From: Nitrospira sp.
Lineage (GTDB): Bacteria; Nitrospirota; Nitrospiria; Nitrospirales; Nitrospiraceae
Reading direction: 5' to 3'
Assembly (NCBI GenBank): GCA_037045225.1
Contig: JBAOHZ010000009.1
Coordinates: forward strand, 2,728,001 to 2,792,000
DNA: 64,000 nucleotides
Under the pieces are notes generated by a model that saw nothing but the letters and a program-made list of their open reading frames with translations, was not told where the DNA came from and ran no database searches. Each line of letters starts with the position of its first letter. Position 1 is the first letter of the stretch. Positions 43,818-53,940 of the stretch are shown one piece after another. Made by a program: the position numbers and the translations under genes.

Positions 43818-44525
43818 TTAAGCCGCAACGGCAGGATTGCCAACCCGCAACTCGACTTTGTTCTTCTCAGCCCATTCGCTGGCGATTTCGTAGGCTCGTT
43901 TGACCGTTGCCAGGTTCTTCGCCAACAGCATTTCCTTCTTGGCGAATTTCTTCTTGATTGCTTCGTCCAAGGAGGCTGTTCCGCCGGATGCCACAAATTT
44001 CTTGCCGAAACGTTCCTGCAAGGCCCCGTCGAGCGCTTCCATGGAGACGCATTTGGTAATGCCTGCGACCGAACCGATCATCGACATATTGGTCGAGAGC
44101 TCGGTGCCGGCAACCTCGATGGCGAGTTCGGTTCCTGCAATGTAGAACAAGGATACGTTCAGGTCCTTAAGGCGATTGATGTCCTCTTCAGACAGGAGGG
44201 GCTGGGCCGAGTTGATGATGACGACTCCCCCCTCTTTGACACCGGAGTAGAAGGGCATGGTGTAGCTCTTGCCCATCGTGATGACCTGAGGATGGAACAC
44301 TTCGATCACATCGGGAAACACCAGTTCTCCACGGTCATAGATCCGTTCAATCCCGATTCGGCAATAGCTTTCTGCTGGAGCCATGCGCTTCTCAGCGCCG
44401 AAAAACGGATTTGAAATGGAGAACTTTCCGTCACGGTTGGCGGCCATGGCCATGACATGGGCAGCCGTCACGGCGCCCTGCCCACCCAACCCGGACATGC
44501 GGATGTTCAGTCTTTTCTTGATCAT
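43818..44525 (-). CDS. 2-oxoacid:ferredoxin oxidoreductase, gamma subunit
   Basis: 235 residues beginning with the gamma-subunit signature MSGLGGQGAVTAAHVMA. The middle reads SYCRIGIERIYDRGE and VIEVFHPQ. Gamma subunits form the interface between the alpha and beta parts of the enzyme. It is 17 bases after beta and 23 before delta. Confidence 0.88.
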   Translation of the reverse strand: MIKKRLNIRMSGLGGQGAVTAAHVMAMAANRDGKFSISNPFFGAEKRMAPAESYCRIGIERIYDRGELVFPDVIEVFHPQVITMGKSYTMPFYSGVKEGGVVIINSAQPLLSEEDINRLKDLNVSLFYIAGTELAIEVAGTELSTNMSMIGSVAGITKCVSMEALDGALQERFGKKFVASGGTASLDEAIKKKFAKKEMLLAKNLATVKRAYEIASEWAEKNKVELRVGNPAVAA

Positions 44526-44542
44526 GAGCGACCTCCGATTCC

Positions 44543-45445
44543 TTAAGCTTTTCCCGCCAACTGTTTTGCGGCGGCTTTGCGTTCCTTGTCCTTAGCGGCC
44601 AGTTCAGCCAGGAACTGCTTCGCCGGTTCGCTGACATACTCTTTATAGGCAAACCGCTCAGTTGGCTTTTCAGAGTCACGCATTTCCTGGAGGCCTTCCA
44701 TGCTGTTCTTGCCGATTTCAAGGATGCACGGCGTATACAGCTGGATATAGGTAGGCCCGATCTCACGTGCAATGAGGACGGAATTCCGAATCACTTTTTC
44801 CACCAGTGACGGTTTGCTCACGGTGCAGTTGACCACGTAGTGACAGCCGGACTCCCGAGCAATTTCAGGCAACCGGACTTTATCAAACAGCTTTCCGACC
44901 GGCGCCATCTTGGCAACGAAGCCTTTCTGCATCAGACCGCTCTCCTGGCCTCCGGTATTGGCATACAGCTCGTTGTCAAAGCAGATGGTCGTGAACTTTT
45001 CTTGGCGGAACCAGGCTTGCAAGGTCATATCGAGGCCGATATCGACCGTCGCGCCGTCGCCGGCCAAGACAACTACGTCTTTGACGCGGTCGGGAAATCT
45101 CACGCTCAGGGCTCGCTTCAGGCCGGATGCAATAGCGTTTTGGTTGCCAAAGAGCGAGTGGATGTTGTGCACTGCCACCATGGGGAACACAAGGCTGGTG
45201 CACCCTGTGGAACCAACCATGACCGTGTCCTCGGGGTTCGGGAGTGACGCTAGGATATAGCGGAAGGCCATTGATTCCGGGCAGCCTGCGCACAAGGAGT
45301 GCTGCTCGATCAACTCTTTAGAAGTTCCGATATCCTTCCAGCCACGGTCTTCCTTCCCATAGGTCGCGCTTTGCACGAGATCCTGATAGTCCGATGGCAT
45401 GATGTCATATAGGTCCGGCGAAATCTTGATTCGCTCTTTGCTCAT
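44543..45445 (-). CDS. 2-oxoacid:ferredoxin oxidoreductase, beta (TPP) subunit
   Basis: 300 residues. The cofactor-binding motif GDGATVDIGLD...CFDNELYANTGGQ is typical of thiamine-diphosphate binding, and CAGCPES near the N-terminus supplies cluster Cys residues. The enzyme reversibly carboxylates acetyl-CoA or succinyl-CoA with reduced ferredoxin, a key step of the reductive TCA cycle. Pyruvate and 2-oxoglutarate versions cannot be separated by eye. Confidence 0.88.
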   Translation of the reverse strand: MSKERIKISPDLYDIMPSDYQDLVQSATYGKEDRGWKDIGTSKELIEQHSLCAGCPESMAFRYILASLPNPEDTVMVGSTGCTSLVFPMVAVHNIHSLFGNQNAIASGLKRALSVRFPDRVKDVVVLAGDGATVDIGLDMTLQAWFRQEKFTTICFDNELYANTGGQESGLMQKGFVAKMAPVGKLFDKVRLPEIARESGCHYVVNCTVSKPSLVEKVIRNSVLIAREIGPTYIQLYTPCILEIGKNSMEGLQEMRDSEKPTERFAYKEYVSEPAKQFLAELAAKDKERKAAAKQLAGKA

Positions 45446-45514
45446 GTATGCCTCCTCAAGGCTTGTCTGTCACGAAATGATGGCTCAATGGACGGTTTCA
45501 CAACTCAGCTACTA

Positions 45515-46726
45515 TCAGCTCCCTCTTCCAGCGAGTGACTCGGAGCGCAAGCCGAGAGCCGTCTTGATCTCTGAGGCGATGATTTCTGGCGGCATCGTCA
45601 TTCCGCCACACACATGCGGGCCGGCATGAACACGTTCGCTGTTAGGAATGGTGGCTTTGATTTCCTTCGCCAGCCAGCCGGTTACGTTAAACTCCGGCAC
45701 AAAGATGTGTTTCGCATTCTTGGTGGCCTCTCGAATTTCCTCTCCGGGCCAAGGACGGAGTGACTTGACCTTCACGAGTCCGCAACGTACGCCTTCATCC
45801 TCGAGCAGGCGGATAGCTTCCCGCCCTTGCGAGACGGCAGTGCCTGACGCAACAATCACCACGTCAGCATCGGTATTTTCGGTTTCAATCAGGCCGTTGA
45901 TCCACTTAATCGTGTGTTTGCGCGATCGTTCTACTGCCGCCCAAACTTCTTGCTGCCACGAGGCGTGGGTGGCGTAGCTGATGTAGTTACTCTTCATGAT
46001 GAACGGGTCACGCATCATCCGGACTGGCGGACATTCCATGTCCATGCAGGGCACGGGGGAACGGTAGGGATCATACGGTGGCAAGCACATATCAGCGGGA
46101 GTGAGATTGACGACGTCTTTTGTGTGGGTCACAAAGAAACCATCGCAGCACAGTGCCAACGGTAAATGCACTTCCGGCTCTTCTGACACGATGAAACCTT
46201 TGAGGATCCAATCGAAGAAGTCTTGAGCGGTTTCTGCATGCCACACGAGCATGCCCGTGTTCAGCAGGTAGGAAATCTCAATGGTATCGGGCTGAATCGA
46301 TAACGGGGAGTTGATGCCGCGACACGTGACGATCATTTGGATCGGTAGGCGCGCTCCCGCCCACATTGGGAAATTCTCCATCGCGCGCATGGTGCCAGGT
46401 CCTGCCGTCGTGGTGAACACCCGAGCGCCACCAAAAGCGGCACCAGCACATTGGGACATCACGGCAAACTCGCTCTCGCCACGGAAATAGTCTCCGATGT
46501 AGCCTTCCGCAAACAACTCACCGATGAGGGCGGCTGCCTCGCTCTGTGGTGTGATGGGATAGGCGATCATCACATCGCAGCTCGCACGCCGTAAGGCTTC
46601 TTTAATGACCTCGCTCCCGGTATAAAAAGACGGGTTGCGCGGGGCTTCGTTCATCATCTTCCAGGCATCTGTATATGTCTGGCCTTTTTTATTTTGCGTC
46701 CCGATGTGGGATTTTGTTTCCGCCAT
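45515..46726 (-). CDS. 2-oxoacid:ferredoxin oxidoreductase, alpha subunit
   Basis: 403 residues. The N-terminal domain has MIAYPITPQSE and the FTTTAGPGTM stretch; later IVASGTAVSQGREA and VKVKSLRPWPGEEI mark the transketolase C-terminal-like domain. It binds the 2-oxoacid/CoA side of the active site with beta. The gene is known as porA or forA in Hydrogenobacter-like five-subunit enzymes; which applies here is open. Confidence 0.88.
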   Translation of the reverse strand: MAETKSHIGTQNKKGQTYTDAWKMMNEAPRNPSFYTGSEVIKEALRRASCDVMIAYPITPQSEAAALIGELFAEGYIGDYFRGESEFAVMSQCAGAAFGGARVFTTTAGPGTMRAMENFPMWAGARLPIQMIVTCRGINSPLSIQPDTIEISYLLNTGMLVWHAETAQDFFDWILKGFIVSEEPEVHLPLALCCDGFFVTHTKDVVNLTPADMCLPPYDPYRSPVPCMDMECPPVRMMRDPFIMKSNYISYATHASWQQEVWAAVERSRKHTIKWINGLIETENTDADVVIVASGTAVSQGREAIRLLEDEGVRCGLVKVKSLRPWPGEEIREATKNAKHIFVPEFNVTGWLAKEIKATIPNSERVHAGPHVCGGMTMPPEIIASEIKTALGLRSESLAGRGS

Positions 46727-46768
46727 GGACTCGGCCTCCTTTTAATCGTTAGAAGTGCTTGAAGCCAC

Positions 46769-47404
46769 TTAGTTTGACGCGCTGGACTTTGTTGTGGTCA
46801 GCCGTGGCTTGACCGTGCCTTTGAGCTTTTTAATCCACTCGCCTAGCTTGAGGATTTTTTCCACGGAGGCATCTCTAAAGGAGAGCATGGCATCTTCATG
46901 TCCGGCCTGGGCGCACATCGCGACGGTGTAGCAGGACGTCCCGCCACGGATGATCTTCAGCGACAAATTCGCTTGGTGGCAGTGCACGCCGATGAACATG
47001 CAGCAGTCGATCTTGTTATGCCAGATGGTCAAGTTCGGATGGTTGGGATTGATTTCTACTTCAGGATTGATCTTGGGATACTTCGGGCGATAGTCCGGCA
47101 TCGGGATCAGCATCGGTTTCTGCCCGGGCTGAACACACTCCTTCAAAGTTTCATATAGTTTCCTGACGGCGGCGGCCTTCTTTGCCGCTTTTTCGTTCCA
47201 GGCCCACAACACTAAGGGGCCAGGGAAAATAGTGGGTACCTGTGCCATCAGAAACTGGCGTGCCGCTTCTTCGTAGGCTTTTTCTTCAGGAACGATCACG
47301 CCGTTAATATGTGCCTCTCCTGGATTGGGGAGATAAATCCCCATGGAGGCGGCTGCCGGTGGCAGGAAGTGCTCTGGTCCTGGTAACACGCGATACTGAG
47401 TCAT
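46769..47404 (-). CDS. Fifth (epsilon-type) subunit of the 2-oxoacid:ferredoxin oxidoreductase
   Basis: 211 residues from the ATG at 47404. It has no ferredoxin motif but contains CCMFIGVHCHQANLSLKIIRGG and CYTVAMCAQAGH, a Cys/His-containing region. Only its place as first gene of the alpha-beta-gamma-delta operon and the known existence of a fifth subunit in the Hydrogenobacter and Nitrospira enzymes support this name. A separate role in assembly is possible. Confidence 0.68.
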   Translation of the reverse strand: MTQYRVLPGPEHFLPPAAASMGIYLPNPGEAHINGVIVPEEKAYEEAARQFLMAQVPTIFPGPLVLWAWNEKAAKKAAAVRKLYETLKECVQPGQKPMLIPMPDYRPKYPKINPEVEINPNHPNLTIWHNKIDCCMFIGVHCHQANLSLKIIRGGTSCYTVAMCAQAGHEDAMLSFRDASVEKILKLGEWIKKLKGTVKPRLTTTKSSASN

Positions 47405-47612
47405 TCGAACCTGCTCTCTTTTTGGGGTTAACAACTTTGGAGAAGGGATACCCTCGGTTAAAGCGTGGGGTCAAGTCACTCTAAGCTTTCTCGCCGTTTC
47501 TCCGCAACACAGCAGAAGGCCCACAGTGGGGAAATTTAGGGCCAGCGCAGGAGCAGGCGGTTAGGCCTTTTGAACTACAGCGCTCCCGCTTCTCAAACAG
47601 CGCTAAGTGCGG

Positions 47613-47642
47613 ATTATAGGTGGCGATCTTTTGTGTTGTCAA
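47613..47642 (-). promoter_or_regulatory. Consensus sigma-70 promoter of the oxidoreductase operon
   Basis: On the minus strand TTGACA (47642-47637), an 18-base spacer and TATAAT (47618-47613), a full match to both hexamers. The transcript would start near 47606, leaving a leader of about 200 bases before the ATG at 47404. The leader holds an AGCGCT...AGCGCT inverted repeat. The remaining gap up to 47756 shows no gene. Confidence 0.78.
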
Positions 47643-47756
47643 TCTGAAGGAGTGTGGAGGAGCCGCTTCAGCGCTCAGCGAACTCGGGTGTCTAGAATGA
47701 GGAAGTGGCCACGATCCATTGGCAAGGTGGAGGGTTGTGGGTGCACAGGGTTCTGA

Positions 47757-48044
47757 TTACGTGGGAGGTTGTGAGGTCGGAAGCACTTGCAGGAAGGGGT
47801 GAACTTCTACGCGTTCAAAAATGCCGTGTATCGTATAAGGGTCTTCTTGGGCGATTCGTTTCGCGTCCTCGAGCGAGTCCGCTTCGATAATGATAAGGCT
47901 GCCAGCCTGGTCGGTGAACGGGCCGGCGAGGACCACTTTCCCCGCGCGGTGCAGCGGCTCCAGTCCGGCGAGGTGGGCGGCACGATGAATCTTGCGTCTT
48001 GCTTGGCCGTCTGGCCCATCGAACCCAAGGATGACGAATGTCAT
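47757..48044 (-). CDS. YciI-family protein
   Basis: 95 residues from the ATG at 48044; an ATG at 48083 would overlap the upstream gene. YciI features: MTFVILGFDGPDG start, VVLAGPFTD in the middle and DPYTIHGIFERVEVHPF near the end, with the conserved Asp/His pair of this small alpha/beta-barrel fold. Some members have dehydrochlorinase or peroxidase-like activity; no specific role is evident. It probably shares a transcript with the DUF2203 gene 22 bases upstream. Confidence 0.8.
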   Translation of the reverse strand: MTFVILGFDGPDGQARRKIHRAAHLAGLEPLHRAGKVVLAGPFTDQAGSLIIIEADSLEDAKRIAQEDPYTIHGIFERVEVHPFLQVLPTSQPPT

Positions 48045-48066
48045 AGCTGTCTCAGGATCCTCTTGT

Positions 48067-48480
48067 TTATACGGCAGTTTCATCGAGGGGGTGACGATCT
48101 TTGTATCCACAGGACGTCTCGTGCCACCACCGAATTTGATCTTCACCGAACTTCCAGCACAGGTGGACGACGCGACCGTCGAGTTCATAGGGGAAGTCGC
48201 ACAGTCCAAGGTCGACATCCTTAATAACCACGCCGAGTTCGTGAATCGCCTGCAGGCTACCACTGATTTCATGGAGCGCTCGAATGTAGAGCGCTCCTAC
48301 GGGGCTTCCGCCGCCTGACGCTGCCTGAGCGCTAGCTTTACTCACTTCCTCCTTCGTGCTCGCGATCACGGTTTTCGCCCGACGTACGGCGGCAAATCGC
48401 TGATTGAGTTGAGGGAGGAGTTCGTTGGCTTCGGCCAGTGTAAATATGCGATCCGGTGTGTCGTTGTCTGATTTGGCCAT
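48067..48480 (-). CDS. DUF2203-family protein
   Basis: 137 residues. The start RIFTLAEANELLPQL, the helical middle, and the tail KDVDLGLCDFPYELDGRVVHLCWKFGE...WWHE match DUF2203, a small cytosolic family of unknown function. The Ser/Ala/Gly loop in the middle is typically variable. Confidence 0.78.
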   Translation of the reverse strand: MAKSDNDTPDRIFTLAEANELLPQLNQRFAAVRRAKTVIASTKEEVSKASAQAASGGGSPVGALYIRALHEISGSLQAIHELGVVIKDVDLGLCDFPYELDGRVVHLCWKFGEDQIRWWHETSCGYKDRHPLDETAV

Positions 48481-48659
48481 GAATATGTCTCCGCGCGATC
48501 TTTAGCATATCACTCCATGGCCTGCAACCGAGACTGCAATCCATGATGGAGTGTATAACGTGACGGTTGAGTGACGGCCGAAGCGTGGTGGGATTAGATT
48601 ATGGGGCGAGGGAGAAGGCATATTGTGGTTTGAAGAACGACGGATCAGACGTTAATGTA

Positions 48660-48688
48660 TTGACAATGTTCCGGCTCGGCGCTAGAAT
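48660..48688 (+). promoter_or_regulatory. Sigma-70 promoter of rho with long leader
   Basis: TTGACA at 48660-48665, a 17-base spacer and TAGAAT at 48683-48688. Transcription from about 48695 gives a leader of about 290 bases before the rho start. rho leaders in other bacteria are often sites of Rho autoregulation. The rest of the 481-1000-type gap (48481-48985) shows no gene. Confidence 0.65.
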
Positions 48689-48985
48689 CGGTTCAACTTC
48701 GCGATTCGTAGAAATAGTTTTACCTTCTGTGCATCAGCTCCCGAGACCCATCTCAAACGTAAATTCCCAAGAGTAGTGAAGCAGCGGGTTACTCTCATTT
48801 CCGCAAAATCTAAATCGGCAATACCTTCATCGAACCATCCTGCCGTAGGCAACCAGCAGGTCGACACCTAGACAATCACTTCCGTGAATTCGTTCATGAC
48901 CACTCAATTGTTTTTCTCATTTTGGGGAGCTGTCGGGTTGAGAGCCCGATAGGGAAGAGGTATGACACAGGTTAAAGGGGAAGTT

Positions 48986-50233
48986 ATGCATCTCGCGGAA
49001 CTCAAGCAGAAGTCGATCGCCGACTTAAATGAGGTGGCGCGGGATCTGAAGATTGAGGGCGCGGCGAATCTGCGTAAGCAGGAACTCATTTTCGCCATTC
49101 TGCAAGCGCAGACGGAGAAGAATGGCGTAGTGTTTGGCGAAGGAGTGCTGGAGACCTTGCCGGATGGGTTTGGATTCCTGCGCGCGCCTGACTCGAACTA
49201 TCTCCCGGGGCCAGACGATATCTACATCTCCCCCTCACAAATTCGCCGCTTCAACCTGAGGACGGGCGATATTGTGTCGGGGCAAATACGTCCGCCCAAG
49301 GAGAGCGAGCGCTACTTTGCCTTACTCAAGGTGGAAAAGGTCAATTATGAAGACCCGGAAGTCGCGCGCGACAAGATCCTCTTCGACAACCTGACGCCGC
49401 TGTATCCTGAGGAACGGCTCAATCTCGAGTTTGATCGCGAAGAGTACTGCACCCGCGTGATGGATCTCACGACTCCCATTGGGAAAGGGCAGCGCGGACT
49501 GATTGTTGCCGCACCCCGCACCGGCAAAACGATGCTGCTGCAGGCGATCGCCCGCGCGATTCTAAAGAACCATAAGGAAGTCACGCTCATCGTCTTGTTG
49601 ATCGATGAGCGACCGGAGGAAGTGACCGATTGGCAGCGCCAGGTGAAAGCCGAGGTGATCAGTTCCACATTCGACGAACCGGCGCAGCGTCACGCGCAGG
49701 TGGCGGAAATGGTGCTGGAGAAGGCAAAGCGGCTGGTTGAGCATAAGAAGGATGTCGTGATCCTGCTCGATAGCATCACCCGCTTGGCCAGGGCCTACAA
49801 TACGATTGCGCCTCCCAGCGGGAAGGTGCTCTCGGGCGGATTGGATTCCAATGCCTTGCAGCGTCCAAAACGATTCTTCGGCGCCGCCCGAAACATTGAA
49901 AATGGTGGCAGTCTGACGATCATGGCGACCGCGCTGATCGATACCGGCAGCCGTATGGACGACGTGATCTTCGAAGAATTCAAGGGAACTGGTAACATGG
50001 AAGTGCACTTGGATCGTCGTCTGGCCGACAAGCGGTTGTTCCCGGCGATCGATATCAGTCAGTCCGGAACCCGCAAGGAAGAGTTGCTGGTCGACCGCGA
50101 CCGCCTGAACAAGATGTGGATTCTGCGCAAGGTCCTGAGCCCATTAGGCACCATGGAAGCCATGGAGTTCTTAATGGACAAGATCGGCGGGACCAAAACG
50201 AACCAGGAATTTTTGCAATCGATGAATCGTTAG
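48986..50233 (+). CDS. rho: Transcription termination factor Rho
   Basis: 415 residues from the ATG at 48986, which has a GGGGA site and matches the usual N-terminus ([14 protein letters not shown]); an ATG at 48962 adds 8 residues. N-terminal RNA-binding domain with [29 protein letters not shown], Walker A APRTGKT, Walker [17 protein letters not shown], and the secondary RNA site loops. Hexameric RNA helicase that ends transcription of untranslated RNA. Confidence 0.96.
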   Translation: MHLAELKQKSIADLNEVARDLKIEGAANLRKQELIFAILQAQTEKNGVVFGEGVLETLPDGFGFLRAPDSNYLPGPDDIYISPSQIRRFNLRTGDIVSGQIRPPKESERYFALLKVEKVNYEDPEVARDKILFDNLTPLYPEERLNLEFDREEYCTRVMDLTTPIGKGQRGLIVAAPRTGKTMLLQAIARAILKNHKEVTLIVLLIDERPEEVTDWQRQVKAEVISSTFDEPAQRHAQVAEMVLEKAKRLVEHKKDVVILLDSITRLARAYNTIAPPSGKVLSGGLDSNALQRPKRFFGAARNIENGGSLTIMATALIDTGSRMDDVIFEEFKGTGNMEVHLDRRLADKRLFPAIDISQSGTRKEELLVDRDRLNKMWILRKVLSPLGTMEAMEFLMDKIGGTKTNQEFLQSMNR

Positions 50234-50332
50234 GCTGCCGCTTGCCAGTGCGGGCCACTCCAGTGTAAAGTCGTGCACCCTGGCGAGTAGGACCGGGCGA
50301 GTCAACGAATCAAGGGTAGTAGAGGAGCACGT

Positions 50333-50539
50333 ATGCAAAAGGGAATTCATCCAGTCTACCGTGAAGCGACTGTGCATTGTGCTTGCGGGAACACGTTCAA
50401 AACACGATCCACCATTGGCAACATCAAGGTCGACATCTGTGCCGGGTGCCATCCCTTCTTTACGGGAACGCAGAAAATCGTCGATACCGAAGGGCGTGTC
50501 GAACGGTTCAAGAAGAAGTACGCCAAAAAAGATAAGTAG
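50333..50539 (+). CDS. rpmE: Ribosomal protein bL31
   Basis: 68 residues with a GAGGAG site. Zinc-type L31: Cys pair in HCACGN and second pair in DICAGCHPF, then [17 protein letters not shown]. It is a large-subunit protein at the intersubunit bridge. The order rho-rpmE-prfA-prmC is common in bacteria. Confidence 0.96.
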   Translation: MQKGIHPVYREATVHCACGNTFKTRSTIGNIKVDICAGCHPFFTGTQKIVDTEGRVERFKKKYAKKDK

Positions 50540-50559
50540 GCCTCAGTCAGGACATCATG

Positions 50560-50599
50560 GAGACCCTGCTTCCTTTTGGGGCAGGGTCTCTTGTTTTTT
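50560..50599 (+). terminator. Intrinsic terminator after rpmE
   Basis: A 10-bp stem GAGACCCTGC/GCAGGGTCTC with an 11-base loop, followed by TTGTTTTTT, 20 bases beyond the rpmE stop and 35 before the prfA start. Read-through probably feeds prfA, as no promoter is seen between them. Confidence 0.8.
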
Positions 50600-50634
50600 G
50601 GCGTCATGCGGGCTACGGCCGGAATGGGCGGGAC

Positions 50635-51717
50635 ATGGAAGATGGGCTGATCAAGAAGTGGGAAGGCATGGCTGCGCGCTTCCAAGAGTTGACCAATCAA
50701 CTCATGGATCCGTCTGTGCTCAATCAGCCGGGCATGATCCACAAGCTGAACAAGGAACGGACAGAACTGGAGGCGCCGGCAACCCAATTTGTTGCGTACT
50801 GTGAGGCGAAGAAGCAGCTGGACGAGGCCTCGGCCCTGCTGCAGGACGCCTCGACCGGGGCGGACATGAAGCAGTTGTTCGCGGAGGAGAGCGCCCATCT
50901 GAAGCAGCAGGTGCTGGATCTCGAAGAGCAGGCCAAGGATTTTCTCACCCCGAAGGATCCGCGCGACGAGAAAAATATGTTTCTCGAAATTCGGGCTGGA
51001 ACGGGTGGGGATGAGGCGGCCCTGTTTGCCGGAGATCTGTTCCGAATGTATCTCAAGTATGCCGAGCGCAATCGGCTCAAGTTGGAAGTCGTAGATGCGT
51101 CCGAGACCGGGATCGGTGGCTACCGGGAAGTAATTGCGTTGCTCGAAGGGAAGGGCGCATATGGTCGGCTCCGGTATGAGAGTGGAGTGCATCGCGTCCA
51201 GCGAGTGCCCACTACGGAAGCGAGCGGGAGAATTCATACCTCGACCGTGACCGTAGCGGTGATGCCGGAGGTGGACGAGGTAGAGGTGCATATCGATCCG
51301 AAGGATTTGCGTATCGACACATTTTGTTCGTCAGGTGCGGGCGGGCAGAGTGTCAATACGACCTATTCGGCGGTCCGCATCACCCACATTCCAACCGGCG
51401 TGGTCGTGAGCTGTCAGGATGAGCGGTCTCAGCTCAAGAATCGAACCAAAGCCATGCGGAATTTGCGGGCGCGCATTGTCGAAGCTGAGCGCGAAAAGCA
51501 GGATGCGGAGATCGCACAAACTCGGAAATCGCAGGTGGGAACGGGTGATCGGAGTGAAAAGATCCGCACGTACAATTTTCCCCAAAACCGTGTGACGGAT
51601 CATCGCGTTGGCCTAACGGTGCATAAGCTCGATCAAGTTTTGGCTGGGGATCTGGAAGAAATTGTTCAGGCGTTACGCGCACATTATGAACATCTCGCCT
51701 CCCTGGAAGCCAAATGA
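50635..51717 (+). CDS. prfA: Peptide chain release factor 1
   Basis: 360 residues from the ATG at 50635; a frame open from 50557 crosses the terminator hairpin and lacks a proper start. The catalytic GGQ motif is in [18 protein letters not shown], which is methylated by PrmC in other bacteria. The stop-codon recognition site has the RF1-type Pro-x-Thr ([12 protein letters not shown]), not the Ser-Pro-Phe of RF2. Its TGA overlaps the prmC start (ATGA). Confidence 0.95.
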   Translation: MEDGLIKKWEGMAARFQELTNQLMDPSVLNQPGMIHKLNKERTELEAPATQFVAYCEAKKQLDEASALLQDASTGADMKQLFAEESAHLKQQVLDLEEQAKDFLTPKDPRDEKNMFLEIRAGTGGDEAALFAGDLFRMYLKYAERNRLKLEVVDASETGIGGYREVIALLEGKGAYGRLRYESGVHRVQRVPTTEASGRIHTSTVTVAVMPEVDEVEVHIDPKDLRIDTFCSSGAGGQSVNTTYSAVRITHIPTGVVVSCQDERSQLKNRTKAMRNLRARIVEAEREKQDAEIAQTRKSQVGTGDRSEKIRTYNFPQNRVTDHRVGLTVHKLDQVLAGDLEEIVQALRAHYEHLASLEAK

Positions 51718-52631
51718 GTGTGCACCCGTTCGACCTGGCCGCCTCGTCGGTCGGGACCATCCGCTCATTATTGGTTGAGGCTCAAGGGAGCCTTCGGGCG
51801 GCCGGTATCGAGCAGCCGGGATTGGAGGCGGCCTGGCTGTTGGAGTATGTGCTGCAGCTGCCGCCGCTCATGCAGCGGGTGAATGCCGAACGTCAGGTGT
51901 CTGACGTAGACTATGCGCGTGTGCAGGCGCTGGTTGCGCGGCGCGCCAATCGGGAGCCGCTCCAGTACGTACTTGGCACGCAGGAGTTTTGCGGGCGAGA
52001 ATTCCGTGTTACCTCATCTGTCCTCATTCCGCGTCCGGAGAGTGTGTTGTTGGTTCAAGAGACGATCCGTCGGTGCGGGCAGAATCTGACCGCCATAGTG
52101 GTGGATGTTGGGACCGGGTCCGGCTGTCTGGCGGTGTCCGTGGCGTCGGCCCTACCGGAGACGCGAGTGTTGGCTATCGATGTCTCGGCCGAGGCATTGA
52201 CTGTGGCGCGGGCGAATATGGAGCAGCATGGGTTGGGTACCCGAATTGAATGTGTGCAGGGAAATCTCCTGGCACCGTTGGCCGAACGTGGGTTGGTGGG
52301 GCAGGTCGACGTGGTTCTTTCAAATCCCCCGTATATCGCAGAGCTCGATCTGGCGATGCTTCAGCCGGAAGTTCGGTGCTTCGAGCCGCGTATGGCGTTG
52401 GCCGGTGGACCTGATGGAATGGATGTCCACCGTCGCCTTATCCAGCAAGCGCCGACGTATTTGAAGGCCGGGGGTATGTTGCTGATGGAAGTGGGCCTTG
52501 GCCAGGCAGCGACCGTCTGTCGCGAGGCCGAGAACAGCGGATGGTTTCGCATCGATGGTGTTCTGCGGGACGAGGGTGGTATCGATCGCGTCGTCTGTCT
52601 CGAGAAAATGGCGGCAGGGCCGAGTTTGTAG
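51714..52631 (+). CDS. prmC: Release factor glutamine methyltransferase
   Basis: 305 residues. N-terminal helical domain, then [27 protein letters not shown], motif [14 protein letters not shown] and catalytic SNPPYI. It methylates the Gln of GGQ in release factors; the overlap with prfA matches that role. Confidence 0.94.
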   Translation: MSVHPFDLAASSVGTIRSLLVEAQGSLRAAGIEQPGLEAAWLLEYVLQLPPLMQRVNAERQVSDVDYARVQALVARRANREPLQYVLGTQEFCGREFRVTSSVLIPRPESVLLVQETIRRCGQNLTAIVVDVGTGSGCLAVSVASALPETRVLAIDVSAEALTVARANMEQHGLGTRIECVQGNLLAPLAERGLVGQVDVVLSNPPYIAELDLAMLQPEVRCFEPRMALAGGPDGMDVHRRLIQQAPTYLKAGGMLLMEVGLGQAATVCREAENSGWFRIDGVLRDEGGIDRVVCLEKMAAGPSL

Positions 52632-52683
52632 CGTGGGTCAGTCGTAGGCAATCGGCATCGGGTAGGTCGTCTTCCTCATTCGT

Positions 52684-53940
52684 ATGGACCAAATCATTAT
52701 CCAGGGTGGCAGGCCGTTACACGGCGAAGTCCGCATCAGCGGGGCGAAGAATGCCGCGTTGCCTATTCTCGCGTCGACCATTCTAGGCGGCGGCGAATGT
52801 GTGCTGTCGAATATGCCTCGGGTCGTCGATGTGCTGACGATGGGGAAGTTGCTCGGCATGCTGGGAATCTCGGTCGCAGAGGAGGCGGATCATACGATTG
52901 TGCAGGCCCAGACGATTGCCTCCACAGAAGCGCCGTATGATCTTGTTCGCACTATGCGCGCCTCCGTGCTGGTGCTGGGCCCGCTTGTGGCTCGGTTGGG
53001 CGAGGCGAAGGTGTCGCTTCCAGGCGGGTGTGCGATCGGGTCTCGACCGGTCAACTTCCATCTGGCGGGTCTGGAAAAAATGGGCGCGACCGTCGAAATC
53101 GAGCACGGCTATATCAAGGCGTCCGCACGTCGCCTGAAAGGGGCCCGTATTTACTTCGACACGCCCAGCGTGACCGGTACGGAGAATCTGATGATGGCCG
53201 CCGTTCTGGCTGAGGGGACGACGGTGCTCGAAAACGCGGCGAAGGAGCCTGAAATTACCGATCTCGCCGCCTTTCTCGTCAAACGTGGGGCGCGCATCGC
53301 TGGGGCGGGCACGGACATGATTACGATCGAGGGAGTGAGCGCGCTGCACGGTGCGGATCACGCCGTGATTCCCGATCGAATTGAGGCGGGCACCTACCTC
53401 GTTGCCGGAGCCATTACCGGCGGCGATGTGCTGGTCGATCGGTGTCGCCCTGAACACATGGAACCGTTGTTGGTGAAATTGCGGGAGAGCGGCGTGGAGC
53501 TCTGCGTGGAAAAAGAGCGGATCCACCTCAAGGTCGCCGGGCGCTTGAAGGGGACGAACGTCCGCACGAGCCCACATCCTGGCTTCCCCACTGATATGCA
53601 GGCGCAGTTTGTTGCGCTTATGTCGGTGGCTGAAGGAACCAGTGTCGTCACAGAAACGATTTTCGAGAGCCGGTTCATGCATGTCGAGGAGTTGCGCCGC
53701 ATGGGCGCGGATATTCGCGTCGAAGGAAACCGGGTGGTCATTACGGGAAAAGAACGGCTCACAGGTGCGCCGGTGATGGCCTCGGATCTTCGCGCTAGTG
53801 CCGGGTTGATTGTGGCGGGGCTTGCCGCCGAGGGTACGACAGAAGTCTCGCGAGTCTACCACCTTGATCGAGGCTATGAGCGTCTCGAAGAGAAGTTCAC
53901 GGCGTTGGGCGCCAGCGTCGAGCGAAGAAAGGGGAAGTGA
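52684..53940 (+). CDS. murA: UDP-N-acetylglucosamine 1-carboxyvinyltransferase
   Basis: 418 residues. [13 protein letters not shown] near the N-terminus holds the conserved Lys-Asn. The catalytic, fosfomycin-reactive Cys lies in [12 protein letters not shown] (near residue 117), and [12 protein letters not shown] is also present. First committed step of peptidoglycan synthesis: PEP plus UDP-GlcNAc. The stop overlaps the hisG start (GTGA), tying it to the his cluster. Confidence 0.96.
   Translation: MDQIIIQGGRPLHGEVRISGAKNAALPILASTILGGGECVLSNMPRVVDVLTMGKLLGMLGISVAEEADHTIVQAQTIASTEAPYDLVRTMRASVLVLGPLVARLGEAKVSLPGGCAIGSRPVNFHLAGLEKMGATVEIEHGYIKASARRLKGARIYFDTPSVTGTENLMMAAVLAEGTTVLENAAKEPEITDLAAFLVKRGARIAGAGTDMITIEGVSALHGADHAVIPDRIEAGTYLVAGAITGGDVLVDRCRPEHMEPLLVKLRESGVELCVEKERIHLKVAGRLKGTNVRTSPHPGFPTDMQAQFVALMSVAEGTSVVTETIFESRFMHVEELRRMGADIRVEGNRVVITGKERLTGAPVMASDLRASAGLIVAGLAAEGTTEVSRVYHLDRGYERLEEKFTALGASVERRKGK

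Noticed and set aside
52783..53862. 359-residue minus-strand frame
   Set aside because: Antisense shadow of murA, rich in His/Arg with no family pattern.
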